A DNA stretch of 64,000 nucleotides, from assembly GCA_036362985.1 (NCBI GenBank), contig JAYGXS010000009.1, positions 13,790,241-13,854,240 on the forward strand, given 5' to 3'. Source of the DNA: Ligula intestinalis. Lineage: Eukaryota > Platyhelminthes > Cestoda > Diphyllobothriidea > Diphyllobothriidae. Under the pieces are notes generated by a model. The model did not search any database and was not told the origin of the DNA. It saw only the letters and a list, made by a program, of their open reading frames with translations. Shown piece after piece: positions 22,111 to 31,849 of this stretch (within the stretch, counting starts at the first letter, position 1; every line of letters begins with the position of its first letter). Position numbers and translations under genes: made by a program.

Positions 22111-22805
22111 GGTGAGAACAATGGACGTTGTATCACTTGGTTGTTATAAATAACCAAGTTTTGTTCTCCTTTTTTGTGTCGCTCCTTCATTTCTGTAATG
22201 AGTTGGCAACGTTTGTCTCGTTCTGCAACTGAGAAATCCTGCTGAAAAAACACTCCCGGGTGAGAGTCTTTTATTCTAAAATGCTTAGACAGGATGAGCT
22301 TTGCTTCTTGGCTGCTGGCCATGCCAACCTTCAGAGGTCTGGGATGCATCGATCCAGTTGGGCCCTCTGACCGTTTTCCAAGGCGGAATGCCTTAACGTA
22401 CTCGATTGTTACGTTAGGTACCAGCATTCTGTTCATAAGCGCACCGAAGAGCTGGATGTCTGCGGAATGCCGGTCCATGGAAGTGGTTGCGTTTGATTCT
22501 GCCATTCCCTGTATAATGACGTTGGATTCTCTCTTAGCGACATTTTTTATGCCTACGACATTGTCGCTTACTTTCTGACTAACAGCTCTTGTGCTGCTAT
22601 TTTGACGGTTATGTTTGAGACTGGAGTCTATTGGTGCAGTACCAGCCTCGTTTTCTACTGCGGGCCTCGGGCTCGGGCTGGCCGATTTTGTTGCCTCCCG
22701 GCCATGGACTGCGGTGCGATTTCCATGTAGTTTTGCGGGGCCGGACACTAAAACTTTGAGGGCCTTAACACTCGCATCTTTTTTGTCGACAGCGAGCTTG
22801 TTCAA
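22068..22805 (-). CDS. family A LINE ORF1-like nucleic-acid-binding protein
   Basis: 245 codons. The first half is Ser/Pro-rich and probably disordered. The second half reads ESNVIIQGMAES, VKAFRLGKR, RPLKVGM, FFQQDFSVAERDKRC and EMKERHKKGEQNL, the pattern of the RNA-binding domain of LINE ORF1 proteins. A similar series (NIIIQGAPES, ALRLGKAD, NPRPLKV) occurs in family E at 61960-62160. The C terminus overlaps the EN frame. Its likely role is to bind the element RNA as RNP particles. Confidence 0.7.
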   Translation of the reverse strand: MNKLAVDKKDASVKALKVLVSGPAKLHGNRTAVHGREATKSASPSPRPAVENEAGTAPIDSSLKHNRQNSSTRAVSQKVSDNVVGIKNVAKRESNVIIQGMAESNATTSMDRHSADIQLFGALMNRMLVPNVTIEYVKAFRLGKRSEGPTGSMHPRPLKVGMASSQEAKLILSKHFRIKDSHPGVFFQQDFSVAERDKRCQLITEMKERHKKGEQNLVIYNNQVIQRPLFSPWTGPFRITTQLTQ

Positions 22806-23327
22806 ATCTGCCTCAACTGTGGCAACTTTGTCAGTTTTGGGGCCTTCACTCCAGGTTTTGGCACGCTCTTGCCTGTTTTTGTGTGCGCCTTTACTTGAAG
22901 TGTTGACGCATCTGTAGCTACTTTGCTGGCAAAAGGTTTTTGAAATTTACCTCAACTGCGTCTTCTTAGTCAGCTGTTTGGGCCTTCACTTCAAGTGCTG
23001 GCACACTCGTGTGTTTTGTTGTGGAAGTCTTAACTTTAGGTGCTAGCACATTCTTATCATTTTTATCGACTGTGAAGTTATTCAAATTTTCCGCAGCTGC
23101 GGCAATTTGGCCAACGTTGGAGGCCTTCATTTTAAGTGTTGACGCCCTTTGAAGGTTTTTAACATTCGCTGCATTTGCGTGCAGTTCTTTCGTTCTACCA
23201 GAACGCAGTTGTCTCGGCGCAGATATTGGGCCCTGGGCAACTTCTTGCTCCTATCGAATGTTTATTCGTGCGGTTTTGTTGATTTTAGCCCTGGATAAGG
23301 GTGAGATCGATTCTGCGGGTGGACGTT
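22806..23327 (-). repeat. degenerate coding repeats upstream of ORF1-like domain
   Basis: Several related blocks occur on the minus strand, for example VATVEADLNKLAVDKKDAS, and further upstream AAENLNNFTVDKNDKNVLA and KTSTTKHTSVPALEVKAQT. The same ideas recur every 100-200 nt with stops between them. This looks like an expanded and decayed N-terminal part of the LINE ORF. Confidence 0.5.
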
Positions 23328-23960
23328 TCATCCGCCTTTTGCAACTTTAACCGTCCTGGGGCTCAAGCTTGCCTGACACTGTACACTCTGGCACATTTGT
23401 GTATGCTTGTCCTCCGATTTGGGCGTGTCTGGACCTATTAGGTGTTGGCTGCTAGTAAGCACCCTTAATGTTGATAAGAGCTGTGGATTGCAACTTGTTT
23501 CGTCAATTGGCCTTAACTTGTCGAGTTTAAGCAGTTCTGCAAGTATTTCTGATAGTAGGTTCGTAAGACACTCTAGTCCTATTACTTTTTGCCGCATCTC
23601 TTTGCAGTGATTATAACCCCCTGGGCATATTGTATCACCAGTGTTAGTGCACGTAACTGTCGGTGGCCCTCGCAACTCAGTTGCGGTAGCCGAGGTGTTT
23701 AAACGGTTGCCCACTGGGTCGCGTGTCCGCGGTTCGCTGCTAACTCCAGTGTTAGTGCACGTAACTTCCGGCTGCCCCCGCAGCTCAGTTGTGGTGGCCG
23801 AGGTGTCTAGACGGTCGCCCCCTAAGGCGAGCGTTCGCGGACAGATGCCACCTAAAGACGCGACTTTTTCCTCACGCGCGACAGTTGGGTCATGAATGCG
23901 TTCCCCATGGGGTTGATTTTGGGTTTTGCGAGCACAGATAGCAACAAAATTTGGGATGAC
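23328..23960 (-). pseudogene. family A LINE 5' ORF with tandem 35-residue repeats
   Basis: An open minus-strand frame of about 200 codons. It has CARKTQNQPHGERIHD, then two tandem units (see 23639-23850), then CKEMRQKVIGLECLTNLL and LAELLKLDKL, a helical segment. The frame runs toward the ORF1-like domain in the same orientation, so I read it as the LINE's N-terminal region. A host ORF is the alternative. I do not recognise a family. Confidence 0.4.
23639..23850. repeat. two-unit tandem repeat, about 106 bp period
   Basis: CCAGTGTTAGTGCACGTAAC occurs at about 23639 and 23745, each followed by CGG-GGCCC/TGCCCC-CGCA, CTCAGTTG-GGT-GCCGAGGTGT and ACGGT-GCCC. On the minus strand this encodes repeated RLDTSATTTELRG and VTCTNTG units. 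Confidence 0.75.
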
Positions 23961-24584
23961 CTACAGTTATGCTGCACTTGTATTCTACTCTAATATCCTG
24001 GCTAAGGTTACAATGTCGAAATCTATATTGTCTATGCTAGTAGAAGCTATTTCGGGTTGACCAGAGCAGGAAAGATAGCAAAAATATAGGTTTGCAAATA
24101 TTTATGTAGTGCTTGTCTTCTAATCTGATATCCAAGCTGTGGGTTTAAGTGTCAAATTGATAGTGTCTACGCTAGAAAAAAACGGTTAACGGTCAAATTT
24201 GACCGCGTAACTACCAACGAGATAGTCTGATCTGTGAGCATGCAACAATTATACACAAGCAGTATATAAATTAATGCACAGCAGTATATAAATTTTAGAC
24301 TCAGCCTCTCCGCAGATATTCCTCAGTGACCCTACAGAATTTGATTTGGACAGGTAGTGTGTAAACCAAGCCAATAATCCCAGCAAGATGCTCGATTTGG
24401 AGAAAAATTCCTGGTCGAACAGCGAGGGTATTGAAGCAAATTGGACGGCGGATCGTATAACACAGTGTGTTTTTTTATTCAGTTTTACTCTGAAGACAAT
24501 TTCTTTCGACGTAGAAGTTGAAATAACCTTGCCTTCGTCTTGCTCAAAAATTCAAACCGCGCGGGTTCAATTCAGCGGGAACGG
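23961..24584. other. no recognisable gene
   Basis: No motif found. It contains a short direct repeat, AGCAGTATATAAATT, twice near 24260-24295. Confidence 0.45.
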
Positions 24585-25270
24585 GGTTAAATAGTCTAGT
24601 CTAATTAAAACTCATCGTTTACGCGTCGCCCACATGGCGGGGTCGGCGTGTAGAGGCTCGTACGTTGGGGGAGGGGGGAGGAGGGGTAGGGGAGGTAATT
24701 GGGTTAGGTTGTGGGGGTTGTTCAGAGGGCAGATACATGGAGTGATAATTGCTGTTATTTGCGCGCAGCGAACGACTGTCACTGGGGCATGGGGGCAAAA
24801 TGCGATCGCCACCTGGCGTCGGGGTCGGCCACGGAAGTGAAAGGGCTTCTGTCAGCTTCTTCTGACAACACAGCACCGGATTCGCTAGCCATATAGCCAC
24901 TGCTTCCGCTGTTGCAAGTACCCGTTGGCGTAGGCCCTTGGAAAAGTTGGCTGGTGTCCGATAGACAACCTGAAAGGCTTCGTTAGTATCGATTCGATTA
25001 TTCGTATCGACAAGATGTGCCAAAAGAGAACTCGAGATCGATCTAGTTTCACCTTTACTTAACCAGGCTGGTATGTGCTCACGTACCCTCTTTTCCAGGC
25101 GCCTCATTGTTCGGCCTATGTATCCTGCTCCACAGGAGCAAGTGAAAAAGTAAATACACATAGATGCGGCCTTGAATGGGAGTCGGTCTTTACCTCCCAA
25201 TTGTAGGAGGGCAGAGTTCGTGAAGAAGACTCGTAAGTTCGCCGCCGGTAAATTGCATGCGATTGCGGTC
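24585..25270 (-). mobile_element. PLE family 2, 5'-truncated copy with GIY-YIG
   Basis: The best preserved PLE endonuclease in the window. It shares the C-terminal and 3'-flanking sequence of the 16.2-kb copy (GGGTTAAATAGT, TAATTAAAACTCAT and the GGCGGGGTCGGCG region). Upstream it stops near 25270, where a plus-strand PLE family 1 remnant begins, so the two are head to head. The RT is missing. Confidence 0.8.
24619..25200 (-). CDS. PLE GIY-YIG endonuclease domain (fragment)
   Basis: 193 codons. Near residues 14-30: CIYFFTCSCGAGYIGRT, giving both halves of the GIY-YIG motif (IYF and YIG) with two cysteines between them. Then RRLEKRVREHIPAWL (the conserved Arg/His/Glu region), FQVVYRTPANFSKGLRQRVL and ATAEAVAIWLANP, then a Ser/Pro-rich tail with PPPP. 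The domain looks intact but lacks the RT, so it is only a piece of the original protein. Other PLE copies here are more decayed. Confidence 0.8.
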   Translation of the reverse strand: MGGKDRLPFKAASMCIYFFTCSCGAGYIGRTMRRLEKRVREHIPAWLSKGETRSISSSLLAHLVDTNNRIDTNEAFQVVYRTPANFSKGLRQRVLATAEAVAIWLANPVLCCQKKLTEALSLPWPTPTPGGDRILPPCPSDSRSLRANNSNYHSMYLPSEQPPQPNPITSPTPPPPSPNVRASTRRPRHVGDA

Positions 25271-25700
25271 CTTAGATGCTGTCTGACGAAGCGACCGAAC
25301 GCATTGCTGCGGGACTAGGCGTCAGAATTGCACACCGTCCCAAGGCTACCATGCGCAGCTGAATTATGCGAATCAAGGACCACTTAAATCCCAGTGAGCA
25401 GTCAGGTGTCGTGTATCGCATACCATGTCAAAATTGTCCCCGAAACTACACAGGACAGACAGGGTGTATGCTTGGTTCGCGCATACGCTAACATAAGCGA
25501 GCGGTTCGACTGGGTGACGCATCATCGCAAGTGGCTGCCGCAGCGGCGAGGGTAATCGCACACGCTGCCAACAAAGCAGGCCGCGAATTGATTGAAGCCT
25601 GGGCGTCGGATGAGAACTCAGTCAATCGATTTATCGATCTGGCGCCGGCGTACATCGCGCTGCGCAGGCATCTGTGTAATGATGGCGCTATCAGTTAACT
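25271..25700 (+). mobile_element. PLE family 1 GIY-YIG fragment
   Basis: Reads EATERIAAGLGVRIAHRPKA, then a stop, MRIKDHLNPSEQSGVVYRIP (GVVY = GIY half), NYTGQT (YIG half), KRAVRLGDASSQVA, HAANKAGRELIEAW and RFIDLAPAYIALRRHL, ending at a stop near 25698. Two in-frame stops interrupt it. Homologous to 2475-3090 and 26330-26939. Confidence 0.8.
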
Positions 25701-25809
25701 GTTTCATCCCCCCTTCCTCCCTCCCGCCCTCTGCCCGCTCCCCTCACAACGGTTGATTGGTCCCTGCGTCTTATACCTGTTGCTTGTCTTTCGTGCACGC
25801 CTTTTATCT

Positions 25810-25845
25810 CTGACGGAGAACTCTAGCAGGAGCCCAAGAGCTCAG
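25810..25845 (+). ncRNA. degenerate hammerhead-like motif downstream of PLE family 1
   Basis: CTGACGG, 19 nt, AAGA (for GAAA), GCTCAG: the same 36-nt layout, about 110 bp past the GIY-YIG stop. The next bases (AAATTATGATTCC, GTGATCGCA, CTTCTACTAC) match the flank of 3215-3250. Changes in both core blocks predict an inactive copy. Confidence 0.4.
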
Positions 25846-26136
25846 TAAAGTAAAATTATGATTCCGGTGATCGCAACGCCTTCTACTACAATTGTTATTA
25901 GGGTAGGGAAGCGAACGAGTAACAAATATACCAACTTGAGGCCGAAAAATGCAGCCACACATTCACACCACTGAAAAGTGGCGGCAGCCGATTCCTCGGC
26001 AAAGGAGAGCTGGACCAGCTCTTCAAAATGTCAGCAAAAACGAAGCCTGTTCCGCTTGGCATTATCATGTTCTTAAATAAGCGTTTACCGGTTAGGAAGA
26101 GAGGTAGTCGAACATCGGAACGATTTGTTTGTTATG

Positions 26137-26172
26137 CTGAGCTTTCGGACTCTTGCATCAGTCCATCGTCAG
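26137..26172 (-). ncRNA. hammerhead-like motif downstream of PLE family 1, best stem II
   Basis: Minus strand: CTGACGA, U, the perfect hairpin GGACT/AGTCC with an 8-nt loop, GAAA, GCTCAG. It lies about 160 bp past the GIY-YIG remnant 26330-26939 on the same strand. The core bases fit a hammerhead with C at position 7. The extra U between core and stem II departs from the canonical form, and stem III is not obvious. Confidence 0.55.
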
Positions 26173-26329
26173 ACATAGGAAGCAGCAAAAAGTGGCTGGT
26201 TATAGCTTGTGAACAAACGGTCAAAATATGAGCGTGTAAAAAATCGATTACATTTGTTGTAGGCTGCCGAACGCCCACGTCAGCAAGGAAAATGGGGCGT
26301 TAATGGAGGATGTGGAACCAATTAATTAT

Positions 26330-26939
26330 GACGGTCGTATGGCTGTGATCGTATGTAAGAGCGCAAATCTCTGCACGCCCGCGCCAATTCGACACATCTG
26401 TTGACAGAATTCCCGTCTGTGGACCAGGCTTCGATAAATTCTGTGCTCGTCTTGTTTACTGCGTGGGCGATTACCTTGACGGCAGCGAAGTTGAACTCAT
26501 GGCCTGTTTCGTAGGTGTGAGCTGTAATTTGTGATAATTCGTCGTCTCGTCACATGGCCAACTTTGGTTCATGTATGCACGACCCGAGAATCCGTTCAGT
26601 TTGGCCTGTGTAGTTGCAACAACAGCTTAGACATGGGATGCGAAACACTACTCCAGATTGTTCATTTTGTGTAAGCCGGTCTCTTATTTTCGTCAGCCTG
26701 CTGCGCATGATAGCTTTGGGTTTGTATGCAATTCCAATACCTCGTCCCGCAGGGATGCGCTCAGTCGCTTCTGAGACGTCCTTTATGCATGGCAGAGCGT
26801 GCCATATCCTCGGTAGTCCTTCTGTTTGGGTCCTCCGGGGCCTAGTGCGTGGGCGTCGGTTATCAAATGCTTTTGGATAACCATTCCGCATAAATTGTTT
26901 ACGCCTGATCTTTAGGACGCACGTAGGAGGCCATCGCAA
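26330..26939 (-). mobile_element. PLE family 1 GIY-YIG fragment
   Basis: From 26939: RRKQFMRNGYPKAFDNRR, ALPCIKDVSEATERI, SGVVFRIPCLSCCCNYTGQT (GIY and YIG halves with a cysteine cluster), ILGSCIHEPKLAM. Beyond a stop near 26550 it continues DELSQITAHTYETGHEFNF, VIAHAVNKT and FIEAWSTDGNSVNRC. One frame break. The RT is not present. The 3' flank carries the hammerhead-like motif. Confidence 0.8.
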
Positions 26940-26949
26940 GACACAGAGA

Positions 26950-29900
26950 ATGCAACTACAAGAAAGTAGTTTTTGCAGTCTAACAAAGGGAAAGTGGCGG
27001 TGGACAGAGGCGTTGTTTTAGCAACAAGGTTAGGTCACACGGTGAGGCGGTGTGCGTCCTAGGCTGGAAACTGGTGCAACTTTTCAACCAATGACCTTGT
27101 CCTTTTCGAGGTAAGACAATGAAGGCTTCGCGACACTTAGTGAGATGCAGCAGATAACTGAATTTTAGAATTGGCTAAGATACTAGTGCCACGCCTGCAC
27201 TTGACATAAATTGTCAAACGCTTGGCGGCAGAGTGTGTATGCGCGGTATTGCGCACTACCGACCCACTGCTACACGATATTCAGGAACATCGAAAGAGCA
27301 TTAGGTGACTGAAACCCCTGTATGAAGAAATAACGCCTGCACCGAACCGTAATATCTGCTCGATTGAATAGAAATAAAGGTGCAAGAGTGGACTATCATT
27401 GTAAGACATTTCCTCAATCTAAACCTGCGCTACGTCTAAAAACGAACACGAGGAACGCAAAAGACTATCTCCCTCGGAACAAAACGCCCTTTAGTAAGCA
27501 TACCAATGGGGATGGACGAATGGATCACAGTCGTTAGCATAGTGACGGTACAAACAGCTCACTACTAGTTAAAGACTAGATGGCTTAGGTTCGAATGCAG
27601 TGCAACGAAAAAATTGTGCTGACACCGTGAAAGCACAAACTCCAGTTGCCGAGTCGTACGATAAAGCACACACAGACAGTCCTTATAGTATACTACCAGC
27701 TGGCCTTAATAAGCATGATTGTTAGAATTTAGCACTTTAGGTATAGGCACGTACCTATACCAACAGAATCTTAGTCCGTACAGCTCGATGGATCAAGTTG
27801 TGAGTGTACAAACCAAGGCAAACGTTCTTGTGCTCAGGGCCCCAAGCACTCGAAGTAGTTTAAGCCCAGATTCACACTCCTTGTTGACACCAAGGGGATA
27901 TAATCAATACCGCTAATTTCAAACTATCGTCACTTCTGACAAATTTTAGCGTCAGAGACAGTACTGATACTACTAAGGCTCGGCTACATTGATAGTCAGT
28001 AGTAGTAGAAACAGTAGTAGCCTTATAAGTCTCGGTCTCCTTAGGCCTGTCTACACAATCACTACAGGCGAGTGAGGGTAGATAGTATAGTAGTTCTCGC
28101 GGAAAGTCTACTGTCACTTAAGCATAAGTTGGGCGGTTTTTCGGCTTGCACTGGAGAAAACAGCCTACGCCGGACCCCGTTTAGTCTTCTAGCTCCGCGA
28201 AGTGAAGAGTGCGGAGCCGCTAACTACGTCCTCTATCACTTTAAGGCTAACCTCTGAGAACGTCATCTTCTGTACCAACCTGTTGTTGCACTTCATCGAA
28301 ATTGATGGTCGAACACATGCATACATATAGTTATGCTCTACTACCTCTGTATGGAATAAACTATTCCTCCTATCTGGCATCTCATTTCTTCTGTTCCCTC
28401 ATGTAACCGGACTTTAATATGCCACGGACAGGGGTTTTATGCATTAAATTGGCCCACTGCAATTATTTTCTCGCAGTAATCTGCTAACGGTTCCTGGGGA
28501 CTGGAATAAGCTGAACTTGGCTGTCGATGAGATAGTGTTGAACTTTGCTGATCAGGCCCAATTGTCTTTTTTTTTCACAAGCACGTGCTTCCGCAAACAT
28601 CTGCTAACCCGGTCTTCCACCAGCACCCAGTCAAGTCAATTATATTCTAGATTGTTTCACAGTTTTATCATGATATCAGATCGATGTGTGCTGCCGTCAA
28701 TGTTCTAGGCCGTTACCTCCTTTGAAAATGCCCAAAATTTCTCCCCGAATCCTTATCAAATGACCTCACAAAACTATGACAACCAAGATTAACCGAAGCC
28801 ATGAGCACAGAAAACCAGTCTTATTTTACATTCCGAGTAGAAGATAGAATTTAGAGCCAAGACACATCAGTCTATCAGACAGTTGATAAAATTATTAGAT
28901 TCACACAACAGCACAAGCTAAAGAGGGTTGCCATTGCCTGGCCTGGAGTTCTTTAGCACACCAAGTGCGTATAAGTTTTACCGCTTCTCGTATCATGTGA
29001 TTAGTACTCCCGAGCTGGCAGTATATGCGGCCATGTAGCCTCTGCGACAGCCAATCAAAGGCGTCCAGAAATTCACTATCATTCAATCAAATGGCGAAGC
29101 AAACGATGAATCATACATGAGGCTCATCCACATCACCTCAGCGGACAGACGCACAGAGCCGGTCACAGGTTGGGAGCTCTGACCACCAAAAGGCTTCTGT
29201 TAAGCATATATGGTCGAATACCTGTGTCATGAAATGTCACCCAAAATTCCGAAATGTGTTTTCGATTCGAACAAATTACCTAAGAAGGGTTGCAATAGTG
29301 ATTATCGTACAGGCTGAGCTCAAGATATTTAAGCCACTTCAGATTACCGGATTTCGAACATAGTCTGTAAAAACGGCTGCTTAAATTATATGCATCTCTA
29401 TCATTGATTGCCGATACTCCTATAAAATTAAATATATTTTATTAAAAACATGCACAAAGATATTCTTCCTTGTACTTCTTTGATGGCAAACTAAGCCTTC
29501 TTCAAATTGTATACCGTAGGAATGAGTATCGTTCGGTTTTCGAAAAATTATCTGTTTAGGGGATTTTTTAAGTCTGTGAAATGTTAATGATTTCATGTTA
29601 ATACTGTATCCATCAATTTCGAATCGGTGCCACAGTTGGCTAACAATCAACGAAAAATGGAATGGACCTAAATATATACCTCCGTGAAGCGGACCTCAAA
29701 AGTAGTTAAAACTCGGAGACTCTCAAAATACCAGTCTGCATTGAGTGACTATGCCTACGCTGTGGATGACTGCTTTAACACAGAACACCCTACGGCTAAG
29801 ATTGTGAGCCCGGGTAAGAACTGAGAACAGCATTATCCTTTCTTTTCCTCTACTCTGTGGTGAAGCGTTATCAATCTCCAGTTCGTACGTTCGCAGGAAG

Positions 29901-30060
29901 AAGGCAGCAATGCACTAGAAGAAGATATGCAGCAAGAAATCGCGACGCATTAGTTTTGTGAAGTTGTAGCGTCTAAGTAGTGGTCAATGGATAAGCCAAG
30001 GCTAGTGCTGACTGCGTCCAGTTATGCCTGAGAGTGGGAGAGGAGTAGTGGCAGATGTTC
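26950..30060. other. 3.1 kb without recognisable genes
   Basis: No retroelement or exon motif found on either strand apart from the weak tRNA-like match at 27532-27606. A small GTAGTAGTAG patch lies at about 27985-28020. Confidence 0.4.
27532..27606 (+). pseudogene. weak tRNA-like (SINE head?) sequence
   Basis: GTTAGCATAGTGACGG resembles an A box and TTAGGTTCGAATGC a B box about 60 nt away; between them CTAGT-TAAAG-ACTAG can pair. Weaker than the 14.4-kb copy and without other support. Confidence 0.25.
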
Positions 30061-30066
30061 AAGTGG

Positions 30067-30330
30067 TTTTTATCTCCGCTAGTCTAAACAACTGAGGAGC
30101 ATTGCGGAGGGGGGAGGGGCTACAGCATTAGGGGAAACAAGTGATTAAAGCAAAGGAGTCGAACAAGGGAGTCCTCCCCCCTCCCCCTCGGTGGTCAATA
30201 CTGTGTCGGCCGAGGGGGAGGACTCCCGTGTTTGACTCCTTTGCTTTAATCACTTGTTTACCATAATGCTGTAGCCCCTGCCCCCTCCGAAATGCTCCAC
30301 AGTTCTTTTGACTGGTGGAGATGAGGACCC
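30067..30330. repeat. large inverted repeat (hairpin), about 120-nt arms
   Basis: Left arm 30067-30190, right arm about 30203-30330, loop about 12 nt. Pairing blocks include AACTG-GGAGCATT, CTACAGCATTA, AACAAGTGATTAAAGCAAAG, GAGTC-AACA, GGAGTCCTCCCC and CCCCCTCGG. The central 90 nt pair nearly perfectly. Purine-rich G runs on one arm and C runs on the other. The right arm is continuous with the RTE fragment that follows, which suggests a local inverted duplication. Confidence 0.8.
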
Positions 30331-30487
30331 ATGGACTGTGGCTGCTTCGAGAACCACTCGAACACTCCCCCGCTCTCTGCTGACACATTATGGGCCTCCG
30401 TACACGAAACCCCTCCCCTTCCCCGCAATATATCAGACCAATCGGATGCCACATTAACGGGCTCCTGAAGTTACATAAAAGCAGCGG

Positions 30488-31405
30488 TTGCCCCCTCTCT
30501 CGCTGACACACACGCCCACTCAAAGCTGGTTTCACACAGCACCCGGACGCCGACTTACTGATCTTGACTACGCCGATGATATTGCGCTGTTAGCCTCGAA
30601 CTTTGATGGTCTACATTCAGTATTGTCGTGGTTAAATGAGATCGCTATGTCGGTAGGCATGTCCATAAATTCCGGAAAGACGAAGTTGTTCTCGAGCTGC
30701 ATCCCTGACCAGGAAAAGGCAACCCTGGGGATTAATGGCCATCAACTTGAGGAAGTAGACAGTTTTAAATACCTCGGGGCAAGGCTGCTACCGAATGGAC
30801 AGAGCAAGGACGACATTGTCTCCCGTATCGATGCTGCTCGCTGGGTTTTTTCAATCCTCCGAAAGTGCCTATGGATTCGACGTGACATCTCCATCGCTAC
30901 GAAGATTCGTGTAAACCGTGCATCCATCCGGTCAGTCCTGCTCTATGGATGTGAATGCTGGGCTGTGCGCGCTGAAGATGAGCGAAGACTGGAGGTCTTT
31001 GACCACCGGTGCCTTAGGACGATCCTGCGAGTTAAGTATAGCGACTTCATCTCAAATGAGACAGTCAGCATCCGCTGCGATCCTATTACGAGGATATATC
31101 AGGCCATTCAAGAAAGGCGACTGAGGTGGTTTGAACACGTTCTCCGTCGTCCGCCCCACGAGATTACCTATGCTGCCCTCGACCCGGCACCGCAGCCCAC
31201 CTGGAAACGTCGAAGAGGAGGGCAACTGAAGACTTGGCTCGACACCGAGCGTCAAGACATGGAAGCAGTTCTTGAACCTTCTATCTTCGGTCTCCGTCGC
31301 TGGAGAAGGGACTGAGTGGAGCCTTCCAGATCTGCTGCTGCCAGTCACCACGCATGGAGAGGTACCATTCGTGACATCATTGAGGCCGGCTAGATCAGGT
31401 ATGAT
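30488..31405 (+). mobile_element. RTE-like LINE, RT C-terminal half
   Basis: A 275-codon frame (30488-31315) with LDYADDIALLAS (catalytic YADD), SVGMSINSGKTKL, VDSFKYLGARLLPNG, SVLLYGCECWAVRAEDERRL, FDHRCLRTILRV, RRLRWFEHVLRRP and a C-terminal RRRGGQLKTWLD. These are the palm, thumb and tail of an RTE-group reverse transcriptase. A TGA ends the frame after WRRD, and the same frame continues VEPSRSAAASHHAWRGTIRD to 31391, so the TGA is probably a mutated codon. The 5' half of the element is missing. Confidence 0.85.
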
Positions 31406-31849
31406 CACAGCCATAACAAGTACAAGTACTGCATGCAACACAGCCGCATTTTTCTTTCCTGCCGTTTGACTACGGCACCCGTTTCCTACTTGTGTTTTTC
31501 AGGAGGGCGTTACCTTCGATTAGGCGTAAGACGTGATCATTTTCACCAGCTTCCAGATATTGCTTTGAAATGGGCAGAGTAAAGACCATACCATCTCCCG
31601 AGTCTGTTATTACTCACACAATTTCGGCTACCATTTGAAATGTTTGAAGACGCAGCTTTGAAAGCCGCAACTATGGTCACGTGCCGGATAATATGGTTTT
31701 TGACTACGGTTTCCCGACAAAAGTTTATAAACTGAAGCACACCGACGTCTTCTCGACAGATGGGCCAGGCTAACTTGGATCGCCCCTCCATGAAATAAAC
31801 TGCGGAACTTCGAGGTCGTCTGCGATGTCTAGCAAATCTATTTATGGAT

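Larger units (their letters stand above)
19420..23960 (-). mobile_element. CR1/Jockey-like LINE, family A
   Basis: A roughly 4.5-kb minus-strand element with, in transcription order, an N-terminal repeat-bearing ORF (23960-23328), a degenerate repeat region, an ORF1-like domain (22805-22068), an APE endonuclease (22110-21217) and a broken RT (21313-19420). The RT C terminus reads RKFFFSKRVIWAWNGLPAY and ends near 19425. I cannot fix the 5' end. Related copies are family E (61.3-64 kb) and a fragment at 41233-41700. Confidence 0.8.
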
